DNA of 8,813 bases from Gammaproteobacteria bacterium (GCA_019634245.1 JAHQVR010000176.1:1-8813); one strand, 5' to 3'. Counted from the stretch's first letter, positions 1-6,747 are shown. Translations and numbers: made by a program. The notes: a model not told the origin generated them from the sequence alone.

Positions 1-168
1 ATGGGCATCGGAAGAAATCCAAACACTAATCAGTTCGCTTGGCGGTAGCTCGCCAACGGCCCCACTGAGGTAGGCACCCGATATTCGAGCCTCAAGGCCA
101 GCGGCTTTTAAGTCATCGAGCAATATTTGCGCTTCAATAATGTTGGCAGCGCGATAAACACGTTTCAT
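1..168 (-). CDS. DUF2007 domain protein (partial, C-terminus off window)
   Basis: This reading frame runs on the minus strand from an ATG at 166-168 to the window edge, giving 56 residues without a stop. It begins MKRVYRAANIIEAQ and continues with LLDDLKAAGLEARISG, then YLSGAVGELPP, then a hydrophobic strand (LISVWISSDA). The order 'xxVYxAxNxxEAxxLxxxLxxxGIxA' followed by 'YLSGxxGELPP' is characteristic of DUF2007, a small ferredoxin-like or GlnB-like fold often annotated as a putative signal-transducing protein. Its biochemical role is unknown. Such proteins are usually 70-110 residues, so most of the domain is visible and only the last strand and tail are missing. The gene is divergent from the permease gene, with 17 bases between start codons. 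I see no strong Shine-Dalgarno sequence, so the start rests on fit to the family. Confidence 0.8.
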   Translation of the reverse strand, partial: MKRVYRAANIIEAQILLDDLKAAGLEARISGAYLSGAVGELPPSELISVWISSDAH

Positions 169-185
169 TCTGCCATTATGCGTCA

Positions 186-1079
186 ATGAGCCAATCGAAA
201 AGTCAGCCAATTCAGGCAGCGGTGTGGATGTTGGGCGCAGTCGTCAGCTTTTCTGTGATGGCGATAGCAGCTCGAACTTTAAACGGGGCTCTGGATACTT
301 TTGAGATCATGCTCTATCGCTCGCTCTTTGGCATTGTGGTGGTGGTGTCTCTGGCTGTCGCCCGCGGCAAACTACACGAAATTGGCACTCAAAGAATGGG
401 TTTACATCTGTTCCGAAATGTCTCGCATTTCGCTGGTCAGAATCTGTGGCTTTTTGCAGTAACGCTCATACCGCTATCGCAACTTTTTGCCTTCGAATTT
501 ACAACACCACTATGGGTGGCCGCGTTTGCCCCTTGGGTGCTTGGCGAACGCTGGACTGCACCACGCATCATCGCCTGCGGTACTGGCTTCCTAGGAATAT
601 TGGTTGTCGCCAGACCGGACCTATCAACACTCAACTTGGCCACGGTTGCCGCAGCGTTGATGGCGGTTGGTTTTGCTGGAGCAACGCTTGCGACGAAAAA
701 GTTATCCAGCACCGATTCGGTCATGTGCATTATGTTTTGGCTCGTTACACTTCAAGCGGTATTTGGATTGGTATGTGCGGGCATTGATATGGACATTGAA
801 TGGCTGAATCGCACCACTGCACCGTGGGCCATGTTGATCGGCCTATGTGGTTTAGTGGCTCACTATTGCATCACCACAGCCTTGACTTTAGCGCCTGCCA
901 CCGTGGTTATTCCCTTTGAATTTCTGCGCCTGCCGCTGCTCACCGTTATCGGATTTGTGCTCTATCAAGAACCATTGCTATGGCCGGTATTCTTCGGTGC
1001 CGCTATCATACTGCTAGCCAATGTCATGAATGTCATGGCTGAGCACAAAACAGATCAGCCCAGTTCAACGAAATCATAA
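186..1079 (+). CDS. EamA/DMT-superfamily permease
   Basis: The 297-residue product is a polytopic inner-membrane protein with about ten hydrophobic segments in two similar halves (roughly residues 10-142 and 150-284), the layout of drug/metabolite transporters with two EamA domains. Family-like features include the conserved 'YRSLFG' after TM2 (near residue 44), 'PLWVAAFAPWVLGERW' closing the first half near residues 108-123, and 'P..FEFLRLPLLTVIGFVLYQEPL' with a late acidic residue in the second half. The tail from about residue 285 is short and polar. Such proteins export or import small metabolites such as amino acids, and the substrate cannot be read from the sequence. The ATG at 186 is the first in frame and puts a short polar leader before TM1. 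No clear ribosome-binding site precedes it. The 3' end overlaps the convergent ygfZ by 25 bases. Confidence 0.88.
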   Translation: MSQSKSQPIQAAVWMLGAVVSFSVMAIAARTLNGALDTFEIMLYRSLFGIVVVVSLAVARGKLHEIGTQRMGLHLFRNVSHFAGQNLWLFAVTLIPLSQLFAFEFTTPLWVAAFAPWVLGERWTAPRIIACGTGFLGILVVARPDLSTLNLATVAAALMAVGFAGATLATKKLSSTDSVMCIMFWLVTLQAVFGLVCAGIDMDIEWLNRTTAPWAMLIGLCGLVAHYCITTALTLAPATVVIPFEFLRLPLLTVIGFVLYQEPLLWPVFFGAAIILLANVMNVMAEHKTDQPSSTKS

Positions 1080-2176
1080 GGCATAGGTTCACTCGTCAAA
1101 ACAGCGCCATCGATTCTAAACGAATCAATCGGCTTATCCATCTTAACGACAACGAGTAAGTCCACCGTGTTTTGCGCAAATTCTGAGGAAGTAAATACAC
1201 CCTGCTCCACTGAACAAGAACGCGGTATTGCATCGACGATAATCCCAGCGTTTTGATCGTCGGCAGATGCCACAGAGGCACCCGGCGTAGGCAACTGATT
1301 CAATTCAACACTGAATCTGCGCATATGTCTTTTCAGTTTGCCCAAATACTGCACGCGGGCAACGATTTCCTGGCCTGGGTAACACCCTTTTTTAAAACTC
1401 ACCCCCCCCGTAAGCTGAAGATTGACCATTTGCGGTATGAATTGCTCATGGGTTTGGGTCACCACACTGGCCTGAGCTGAGGTGATATCGCAGGCACGCC
1501 AGGTATCGTAAGTGACCAAGGCACATGCGTCTTCGGCAAAGTGCTGCTGACAGTGTTGCCAGAAATCGATGTGCGCTGAGACGGGGCCGATGAACAGGAA
1601 CCGGGCTTTATCGGATTCTCCATGCGTGGGAAAATTGATGAGAATTCGTTCCACATCGGATTGACTGTTCAGGGTTACCGCCCCCATGGCCGTGTGAGGC
1701 AAGGCGTTCAGATCATGTAACTTTGCCAAGGTGCTGACGGCCGAATGCTGACTGGCAATCACCGCAGAGACCATCAAATCCTCCCGCTCCGCCACCGACA
1801 CCTTGGCTCGCAGTACAAACATGGATAAGCGTTTTATGAATCCTTGAGCCATTTCCCGCGGTAGGATGACTAGAAAGCCGGCCTCCACCTTGACCACCGT
1901 GAATAGCGCTAACAAGCGACCCTTGGGGTTGCAATAGCCATTGGTCTGGGCAGAATCGGCCTGCACCATCGACAGATCATTGCAGATTTGAGCCTGAAAG
2001 AAATCGAACGCATCCTCACCGGATACGTGAATGACCGCAAGATCCGATGCCTCTACCAGCGCAACATCGGAATTGGTTAGCAAAGCCCGTGATCCACCGA
2101 TCTCTGAGTCTGAGTGACTCGTATTAAGACCAACGAAACCGATTGTCTGCAGAAAAGTCTGCCACTGTTGATTCAT
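1055..2176 (-). CDS. ygfZ: YgfZ-type folate-binding Fe-S cluster maintenance protein
   Basis: The 373-residue product belongs to the YgfZ/GcvT-like (COG0354, IBA57) family: tetrahydrofolate-dependent cytosolic proteins needed for assembly or repair of certain Fe-S enzymes, including the tRNA methylthiolase MiaB. The diagnostic motif KGCYPGQEIVAR lies at residues 263-274, with the essential Cys at 265. It is followed by QYLGKLKRHMRRF. The N-terminal half carries 'IHVSGEDAFDFFQAQICNDL' (about 49-68) and GYCNPKGRLLAL (about 80-91), both typical of the folate-binding fold. Length is slightly above the E. coli protein (about 326). The start at ATG 2174-2176 has a weak purine-rich stretch upstream. 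It is divergent from the Complex II operon, which contains three Fe-S clusters, so a functional link is plausible but inferred. A run of eight G lies just before the signature motif. Confidence 0.93.
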   Translation of the reverse strand: MNQQWQTFLQTIGFVGLNTSHSDSEIGGSRALLTNSDVALVEASDLAVIHVSGEDAFDFFQAQICNDLSMVQADSAQTNGYCNPKGRLLALFTVVKVEAGFLVILPREMAQGFIKRLSMFVLRAKVSVAEREDLMVSAVIASQHSAVSTLAKLHDLNALPHTAMGAVTLNSQSDVERILINFPTHGESDKARFLFIGPVSAHIDFWQHCQQHFAEDACALVTYDTWRACDITSAQASVVTQTHEQFIPQMVNLQLTGGVSFKKGCYPGQEIVARVQYLGKLKRHMRRFSVELNQLPTPGASVASADDQNAGIIVDAIPRSCSVEQGVFTSSEFAQNTVDLLVVVKMDKPIDSFRIDGAVLTSEPMPYDFVELG

Positions 2177-2215
2177 TACGATTATCCGTGGGGCTAAAGC
2201 CGAACTCGGTGCCCA

Positions 2216-2237
2216 TTTTGCTACAATTGTATCGAAA
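2216..2237. promoter_or_regulatory. Symmetric -10-like palindrome in the ygfZ/Complex II divergent gap
   Basis: The only sizeable gap in the left half (2177-2250) contains the perfect 10-base palindrome TACAATTGTA at 2222-2231. Because it is symmetric, it reads as a -10-like TACAAT on both strands. On the plus strand it is preceded by TG plus one base (2219-2221), matching an extended -10, and would start transcription about 17 bases before the SDHAF4-like gene. On the minus strand it would give ygfZ a leader of roughly 40 bases. Neither direction has a good -35 at 17 bases. Flanking TTT and AAA extend an imperfect dyad over 2216-2237, so it could alternatively be a repressor operator. This is inference from sequence alone. 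Confidence 0.38.
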
Positions 2238-2250
2238 CCTACGGCATCCC

Positions 2251-2571
2251 ATGACGCATTCCATTAACAGCGAAAGTCATCCTGACAATCCAGCGGATAA
2301 CACGAGCATGGGTAAGGCGTCTGGTGGCAGTCAGCATCCACCTCCCTCCGAGCAAACATCAGCGTGCGATCCCACCATTTCTAAGGCCCAAGATGACAGT
2401 CCAGGTCAGAACCCAGAAATAAGTGGGGATCACCCCAGCCCAGACGGCGGGCAAACAGATACAGAATCAACGCTGGTTGGCCACAATCCACCCGAGATCG
2501 GTGGGCAAACAGGCCCAGAACCTACCCGCTACGGAGATTGGGAAAAAAATGGTCGCTGTACCGACTTCTAA
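2251..2571 (+). CDS. DUF1674/SDHAF4-type succinate dehydrogenase assembly factor
   Basis: The product is 106 residues if started at ATG 2251. The first ~80 residues are polar, Pro/Ser/Asp-rich and probably disordered. The C-terminus (residues 82-106) is the DUF1674 signature: EIGGQTGPEPTRYGDW followed by EKNGRCTDF. This closely matches the end of eukaryotic SDHAF4 (Sdh8), a chaperone that holds flavinylated SdhA and promotes its joining to SdhB. The position directly upstream of sdhC supports the same role. The stop at 2569-2571 lies 19 bases before the chosen sdhC start, so the two are probably cotranslated. The signature's first half is duplicated in a degenerate copy (see the repeat entry). 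The start is uncertain: the frame is open back to an ATG at 2143 inside ygfZ, and ATG 2308 is also possible; 2251 suits the putative promoter. Confidence 0.85.
   Translation: MTHSINSESHPDNPADNTSMGKASGGSQHPPPSEQTSACDPTISKAQDDSPGQNPEISGDHPSPDGGQTDTESTLVGHNPPEIGGQTGPEPTRYGDWEKNGRCTDF
2419..2526 (+). repeat. 54-bp imperfect tandem duplication within the SDHAF4-like gene
   Basis: Residues 57-74 (ISGDHPSPDGGQTDTEST) and 75-92 (LVGHNPPEIGGQTGPEPT) align end to end with an 18-residue period. They share G, P, the block GGQT, E and T. At DNA level the block GGGCAAACAG recurs exactly 54 bases apart (2449-2458 and 2503-2512). The second copy is the genuine start of the DUF1674 signature. The first has lost the family's conserved Gly-Pro-Glu-Pro sequence and looks like a diverged duplicate. 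Confidence 0.65.
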
Positions 2572-2590
2572 GCTTACTAGAGATCCAGTT

Positions 2591-2974
2591 ATGGCAAGCC
2601 CACAATCAAGACCTGTGTCGCCACATTTGCAGGTGTATAAACAACCGCTCACTGCGCTCGTGTCCATATCCCATCGAATCACCGGGGTCATTAATTCGCT
2701 GGCATTGGTTCTGTTGGTTTGGGTTCTCGCCAGCGCCGCCGGAACGGACGGTTATGGGTTTGCCGGCAGTCTCATTCAATCCTGGTTCGGCAAACTGGTG
2801 ATGTTCGGCTTTACCTTCACGTTGTACTTCCATTTCTGCAATGGCATCCGTCATCTGTTCTGGGATATCGGCAAAGGCTTTGAGCTTGAAGACGCGATGA
2901 AGTCAGCCAAAATTTGCATTGGTGCTGCGGTGGCACTGTCGGTTGTCACTTGGATTATCGCGGGGGCGTCATGA
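2591..2974 (+). CDS. sdhC: Succinate dehydrogenase cytochrome b556 subunit
   Basis: The 127-residue product is the larger membrane anchor of Complex II, which passes electrons from succinate to ubiquinone and helps bind heme b. The N-terminus has RPVSPHLQVYK and SISHRITGV (residues 25-33). Ser25 and Arg29 correspond to the quinone-site Ser27 and Arg31 of E. coli SdhC. His81 in the string FHFCNGIRHLFWD corresponds to the heme ligand His84. Three membrane segments are visible (about 30-50, 64-88 and 107-125). ATG 2591 gives the usual family length and a normal N-terminus. An in-frame ATG at 2549 would add 14 residues and overlap the preceding gene, and ATG 2423 would be mostly out-of-frame readthrough of that gene. 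The stop overlaps the sdhD start in an ATGA. Confidence 0.95.
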   Translation: MASPQSRPVSPHLQVYKQPLTALVSISHRITGVINSLALVLLVWVLASAAGTDGYGFAGSLIQSWFGKLVMFGFTFTLYFHFCNGIRHLFWDIGKGFELEDAMKSAKICIGAAVALSVVTWIIAGAS

Positions 2975-3354
2975 AACACTTACGGTCACCATTATCGCAA
3001 GTCAAGGGTCTGGGTTCTGCCAAAGAAGGTACCGACCACTTCTGGCTCCAAAGACTCACCGCGTTAGCGCTGATCCCTTTGCTGTTGTGGTTGTGTTTTT
3101 CAGTCGCTGCTTTGCCGAGTATGTCGCAAGAGGAAGTTAGGCTATGGATGGCAAAACCAACTTCTGCGGTTCTCTTAGTGCTGTTTCTAATTGCCGCGTT
3201 TTATCACGCCAAACTCGGCCTACAAATGGTGATTGAAGATTATGTGGGGAATCATGCCACACGCACGGCGGCCATCATCCTCGTCACCTTCGCCTGCATT
3301 CTGCTCGCCGTGATCGGTATTTTTTCAGTACTTCGCGTCACGCTCGGCGGATAA
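2971..3354 (+). CDS. sdhD: Succinate dehydrogenase hydrophobic membrane anchor subunit
   Basis: The 127-residue product is the second membrane anchor of Complex II. The N-terminal stretch [20 protein letters not shown] with QRLTA is typical of alphaproteobacterial-type SdhD rather than the E. coli form. Three membrane segments follow (about 29-49, 65-85 and 99-123). [16 protein letters not shown] contains His79, a probable heme-region histidine, and Asp90-Tyr91, which match the quinone-site Asp82-Tyr83 of E. coli SdhD. The start ATG overlaps the sdhC stop (ATGA at 2971-2974), indicating translational coupling. A G-rich stretch just upstream may act as a weak ribosome-binding site. The upstream in-frame ATG at 2914 would run inside sdhC and is rejected. 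Confidence 0.94.
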   Translation: MKHLRSPLSQVKGLGSAKEGTDHFWLQRLTALALIPLLLWLCFSVAALPSMSQEEVRLWMAKPTSAVLLVLFLIAAFYHAKLGLQMVIEDYVGNHATRTAAIILVTFACILLAVIGIFSVLRVTLGG

Positions 3355-3376
3355 CAACCTAAGGACCATTGGCTCA

Positions 3377-5164
3377 ATGAGTAACGCATACAAGATCATC
3401 GATCATCGATACGATGTAGTGATTGTCGGAGCCGGCGGAGCTGGCTTACGAGCAACACTGGGCATGGCGGCCGAAGGGCTATCAACAGCCTGTATCACCA
3501 AAGTGTTTCCCACTCGATCACACACAGTAGCGGCGCAAGGCGGTATGAGTGCAGCCCTTGGAAACATGGGTGAAGATCATTGGACTTGGCATATGTATGA
3601 CACGATCAAGGGCTCTGATTGGCTTGGCGACCAGGACGCTATAGAGTATATGTGTCGCGAAGCCATGCCGGCCGTTATCGAACTGGAACATTTCGGCGTA
3701 CCTTTTTCCCGCACCGAGGAAGGAAAAATCTACCAACGCCCCTTCGGCGGGATGACCACCCGTTTTGGTGAAGGTACCGCGCAGCGTACCTGCGCGGCGG
3801 CCGATCGGACCGGACACGCCATTTTGCACTCGCTCTATCAACAATCCTTAAAACACAAAGCCGAATTTTATATTGAACACTTCGCCATCGACCTAATCAT
3901 GGAAGACGGTCAGTGCAAAGGTGTTGTCTCGCTTGATCTTGCCACGGGTGAGCTGCACCGCTTTCAGGCCCATATGGTCGTACTGGCAACCGGTGGCTGC
4001 GGTCGTACCTATTTCTCTGCCACCTCAGCGCATACTTGCACCGGTGATGGAAACGCCATGGTGCTTCGCGCTGGCCTGCCACTACAAGATATGGAATTCG
4101 TTCAATTCCACCCCACCGGTATCTATGGCGCGGGTGTGTTGATAACCGAAGGCGTTCGAGGCGAAGGTGGCTACCTCACAAACTCTGACGGCGAACGGTT
4201 TATGGAGCGCTACGCACCTAATGCCAAAGACCTCGCCTCACGAGACGTGGTAAGCCGATCCATGACCATGGAAATCAATGCTGGTAGAGGTGTTGGCGCA
4301 GATGCCGACCATATCTTTTTAAATTTAATGCATCTAGGCAGCGATGTCATTGAAAAGCGCTTACCAGGGATCTCAGAATCGGCGCAGATTTTTGCGGGTG
4401 TGGATGTAAACAAATCCCCTATCCCGGTCCTCCCCACCGTTCACTACAACATGGGGGGCATACCCACCAACTATCACGGCGAAGTGGTTACGCTCAAAGA
4501 CGGCGAGCCAGACTCAGTGGTTCCGGGTTTAATGGCAATCGGTGAGGCTGCCTGTGTCTCTGTCCATGGCGCAAACCGTTTGGGCAGTAACTCACTGCTC
4601 GATATTGTGGTATTCGGCCGGGCTGCGGCTCTGCGGGCTGCTGAACTGATTGAACCAGGCACGAAGCATAAACCGATGGCAGAAAATAGCACCGAACCTG
4701 TATTGGATCACCTGGATCGAGTTCGTAACGCGAAAGGATCGACGGGCACCGCCGCTATCAGAGATGATATGCAACGGACTATGCAAAAGCACGCCGCCGT
4801 TTTTCGTACGGGTGATTCGCTGTCTGAAGGCGTAGAGAAGATGCGAGGGATCGTTGATCAATTCGATGATGTTCGTGTGGACGACAAGAATTTGATCTGG
4901 AACACCGACCTTATTGAAACGTTAGAACTCGAAAACCTATTAAGTCAAGCGCAAACCATCATACATGGTGCATTGAATCGGACCGAAAGTCGTGGTGCAC
5001 ATGCGCGGGATGATTGTGAAGAACGTGATGACGACAATTGGATGAAACATACGTTGACTTGGACTGATGAGAAAGACAATGTATCGATCGACTACCGACC
5101 GGTTCACTTGTACACACTGACAGATGAGTGTGAGGTCATTCCACCGAAACCTCGGGTGTACTAA
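3377..5164 (+). CDS. sdhA: Succinate dehydrogenase flavoprotein subunit
   Basis: The 595-residue product is the catalytic subunit that oxidises succinate to fumarate in the TCA cycle with covalently bound FAD. The dinucleotide-binding motif [12 protein letters not shown] lies near residues 15-26. [13 protein letters not shown] carries His49, equivalent to the FAD-linked His45 of E. coli. Substrate-site residues match those known in E. coli: His245 in FHPTG, Thr257-Glu258, Arg289 in SRDVVSR (catalytic acid), His356 in VHYNMGG and Arg401 in [10 protein letters not shown]. The C-terminus, YRPVHLYTL...PPKPRVY, is complete. Motifs such as [20 protein letters not shown] resemble alphaproteobacterial and mitochondrial SdhA more than E. 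coli SdhA. An AAGGA at 3361-3365 sits 11 bases before the start. A 22-base gap separates it from sdhD. Confidence 0.98.
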   Translation: MSNAYKIIDHRYDVVIVGAGGAGLRATLGMAAEGLSTACITKVFPTRSHTVAAQGGMSAALGNMGEDHWTWHMYDTIKGSDWLGDQDAIEYMCREAMPAVIELEHFGVPFSRTEEGKIYQRPFGGMTTRFGEGTAQRTCAAADRTGHAILHSLYQQSLKHKAEFYIEHFAIDLIMEDGQCKGVVSLDLATGELHRFQAHMVVLATGGCGRTYFSATSAHTCTGDGNAMVLRAGLPLQDMEFVQFHPTGIYGAGVLITEGVRGEGGYLTNSDGERFMERYAPNAKDLASRDVVSRSMTMEINAGRGVGADADHIFLNLMHLGSDVIEKRLPGISESAQIFAGVDVNKSPIPVLPTVHYNMGGIPTNYHGEVVTLKDGEPDSVVPGLMAIGEAACVSVHGANRLGSNSLLDIVVFGRAAALRAAELIEPGTKHKPMAENSTEPVLDHLDRVRNAKGSTGTAAIRDDMQRTMQKHAAVFRTGDSLSEGVEKMRGIVDQFDDVRVDDKNLIWNTDLIETLELENLLSQAQTIIHGALNRTESRGAHARDDCEERDDDNWMKHTLTWTDEKDNVSIDYRPVHLYTLTDECEVIPPKPRVY

Positions 5165-5194
5165 AACGTGATGTTTTTTCCATCTTACTTATTT

Positions 5195-5198
5195 GGAG
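5195..5198 (+). promoter_or_regulatory. sdhB: Shine-Dalgarno sequence fixing the sdhB start
   Basis: GGAG lies six bases before ATG 5205, ideal spacing. It overlaps the alternative upstream TTG at 5193-5195, which cannot use it. This decides the sdhB start in favour of 5205. Confidence 0.75.
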
Positions 5199-5204
5199 CA
5201 AGCA

Positions 5205-5987
5205 ATGGCTGAATTCAAACTCCCGGCCAATTCCATTGTAAAAAAAGGCACAGTGCATTCGGCACCTGACGGCGCTACCAATGTGCGCAAGTTCCACATC
5301 TATCGGTATGATCCTGATAGCGGCTCAAACCCACAAGTGGACACCTACGAGGTGGACATGGACACCTGCGGGCCCATGGTACTCGATGCCATCATCAAAA
5401 TAAAAAACGAAATGGATTCAACGCTCACCTTTAGGCGTTCATGTCGTGAAGGTATTTGCGGTTCCTGCGCAATGAATATTGATGGCTCAAACACCCTGGC
5501 GTGCACCATGCCACTGGCGGACATCGACGGTGATGTGAAAATTTATCCACTACCCCATCAACCGATATTGAAAGACTTGGTCTCTGATCTAACTCAGTTC
5601 TATGCGCAATACGCTTCCATTGAACCTTGGCTAAAGTCCGATACCCCAGCACCGCCAGACGGTGAGCGGCTGCAATCACCGGAAGACCGAGAAAAACTCG
5701 ATGGTGCCTACGAGTGTATTCTGTGTGCCTGCTGCTCTACTAGCTGCCCAAGTTACTGGTGGAACAGCGATCGATATTTGGGACCAGCGGCTTTGTTGGC
5801 ATCCTATCGTTGGTTGGTGGATAGCCGAGATGATGCCACCGGTGAACGTCTCGATGAATTGGAAGATCCATTCAAATTGTATCGTTGCCACACCATAATG
5901 AATTGCGCGCAGGTCTGTCCCAAAGGCTTAAACCCGGCCAAGGCCATTGCTGAGACCAAAAAAATGCTGGTGCAGCGTAGGCTGTAG
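5205..5987 (+). CDS. sdhB: Succinate dehydrogenase iron-sulfur subunit
   Basis: The 260-residue product carries electrons from FAD in SdhA to the membrane quinone site. The N-terminal plant-type ferredoxin domain binds [2Fe-2S] through Cys80, Cys85, Cys88 and Cys100 ([12 protein letters not shown] and TLAC). The C-terminal helical domain has the [4Fe-4S] ligands Cys171, Cys174, Cys177 with Cys181 beside the [3Fe-4S] site ([16 protein letters not shown]). Further cluster cysteines are Cys228, Cys234 and Cys238 in [17 protein letters not shown]. All cluster cysteines are present, so the protein should be functional. Length fits the ~260-residue alphaproteobacterial/mitochondrial type rather than the 238 of E. 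coli. The start is ATG 5205, chosen for its ribosome-binding site. A 40-base gap separates it from sdhA and 9 bases separate it from sdhE. Confidence 0.97.
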   Translation: MAEFKLPANSIVKKGTVHSAPDGATNVRKFHIYRYDPDSGSNPQVDTYEVDMDTCGPMVLDAIIKIKNEMDSTLTFRRSCREGICGSCAMNIDGSNTLACTMPLADIDGDVKIYPLPHQPILKDLVSDLTQFYAQYASIEPWLKSDTPAPPDGERLQSPEDREKLDGAYECILCACCSTSCPSYWWNSDRYLGPAALLASYRWLVDSRDDATGERLDELEDPFKLYRCHTIMNCAQVCPKGLNPAKAIAETKKMLVQRRL

Positions 5988-5996
5988 CGTTGATCC

Positions 5997-6242
5997 ATGG
6001 ATAAAAACCAGCTACGCTGGCGCTGTCGGCGAGGAATGCGAGAGCTTGACGAAGCGATGCTGGCCTACATCGATCACCATTTTGATTCAGCAACGAAACC
6101 AGAGCGCGAGCTTTTTGTAGAATTACTCTCGTTACAGGACCCTACGCTATTTAGACTGATAACCGGTAAGGATACCGATGAACACTTCCAGCCACTGGTC
6201 GACAAAATCACCCAAACCTTGCAGCAAAAAGCCGCTCTCTGA
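5997..6242 (+). CDS. sdhE: FAD assembly factor SdhE (SDHAF2 family)
   Basis: The 81-residue product is a small five-helix protein of the YgfY/Sdh5/SDHAF2 family that binds SdhA and promotes covalent attachment of FAD. The hallmark RRGMRELDEAM is at residues 11-21 with the RGM triplet at 12-14, the surface known to contact SdhA. FDSATKPERELFVELLSLQDPTLF with LITGK completes the family pattern. Length is normal (E. coli 88). It starts 9 bases after sdhB, so the factor is made from the same transcript as its substrate SdhA. No strong ribosome-binding site is visible, and coupling to sdhB termination is likely. Its last 65 bases overlap the start of the ygfX-like gene in another frame. Confidence 0.94.
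   Translation: MDKNQLRWRCRRGMRELDEAMLAYIDHHFDSATKPERELFVELLSLQDPTLFRLITGKDTDEHFQPLVDKITQTLQQKAAL
6168..6172 (+). promoter_or_regulatory. Shine-Dalgarno sequence inside sdhE for the ygfX-like gene
   Basis: AAGGA lies five bases before ATG 6178, within the sdhE coding region. It supports initiation at 6178 even though that gives a 65-base overlap with sdhE and an unusually long N-terminus. Confidence 0.5.
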
Positions 6243-6747
6243 AACAGGGCGTTCGCCGTTAGCGCACAACGAAACATCCCACTCATCCAGCACTTCATTG
6301 CGCACCTACGAACAGTGGGCTGCCAAAGAGTCACTCACGCTTTGGCAATCGAAAATAACCCCCTCTGGAATTCAATTCACGATGGTTATCGTTTTAAGCG
6401 CAATGTCATTCAGTGCCTGGTGGGTTAGCCCTATTCCCCTAGCGGCTCAATGGTTGGGTTCCATCACCACAGGCCTACTGTGCACATATGCTATTCACTA
6501 CCTGAAAACCCCTTCGCTGTTAAGCTACCGGGCAGACAACACCTGGCAATGGCAGCGCCGAGAGGTATGCCTGAGTGGACACAGCGATAGACACTGTTAC
6601 CGCAACGGATGGTTGGTCATACTCGCTTTAGTTACCACTACTGGCTCACCGGTATACATACCGATTTGGCGAGATGCGGTTTCCCGTGATGCCTTCAGCA
6701 AACTCCAATTTCAATTGCGTTATGGAGCTCCCACCGAAGACACCTAG
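6178..6747 (+). CDS. ygfX: YgfX-like (CptA) membrane protein
   Basis: The product is 189 residues from ATG 6178. Residues 1-50 are polar and Ser/Lys-rich. Family similarity seems to begin at about residue 53 with LTLWQSKITPSGIQF, like the 'LWxSxLxxSxxxQ' opening of YgfX proteins. Two close hydrophobic segments follow (about 66-84 and 91-107), then a soluble part with W-x-WQRRE (123-128) and the C-terminal IPIWRDAVSRDAFSKLQFQL, matching the family's 'WRDsl....fRrLr..L' end. In E. coli, ygfX sits beside sdhE; it has been reported both as a toxin acting on the cytoskeleton and as a partner of SdhE. The order here supports the assignment despite low similarity. The start is uncertain: 6178 has a good ribosome-binding site, while TTG 6298 or another site would give a usual-length protein (about 149 residues). 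Confidence 0.75.
   Translation: MNTSSHWSTKSPKPCSKKPLSETGRSPLAHNETSHSSSTSLRTYEQWAAKESLTLWQSKITPSGIQFTMVIVLSAMSFSAWWVSPIPLAAQWLGSITTGLLCTYAIHYLKTPSLLSYRADNTWQWQRREVCLSGHSDRHCYRNGWLVILALVTTTGSPVYIPIWRDAVSRDAFSKLQFQLRYGAPTEDT

Noticed and set aside
2143..2250. N-terminal extension of the SDHAF4-like frame to ATG 2143
   Set aside because: It would overlap the 5' end of divergent ygfZ, pass through the putative promoter, and shows no family similarity.
2423..2590. Long upstream extension of the sdhC frame
   Set aside because: This part is the SDHAF4-like gene read in another frame. Its apparent repeats come from the 54-bp duplication, and ATG 2591 gives normal SdhC length.
3395..3408. Tandem ATCATCG repeat at the start of sdhA
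   Set aside because: Only two 7-base copies, encoding the ordinary IIDHRYD start of SdhA; best seen as chance.
3518..3844. Antisense reading frames across sdhA and other genes
   Set aside because: They lie opposite strongly conserved coding sequence and show no recognisable domains or start signals.
5163..5179. AAAAC/GTTTT dyad with trailing T after sdhA, as a terminator or attenuator
   Set aside because: A five-pair, mostly A-T stem is too weak, and termination there would cut off sdhB, which needs the same transcript.
5997..6747. SdhE plus YgfX-like pair as a type IV toxin-antitoxin system (CptBA) and main function
   Set aside because: The clear SdhE signature and position directly after sdhB make flavinylation of SdhA the better explanation. 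The toxin role was reported for the E. coli pair and cannot be judged from this sequence.
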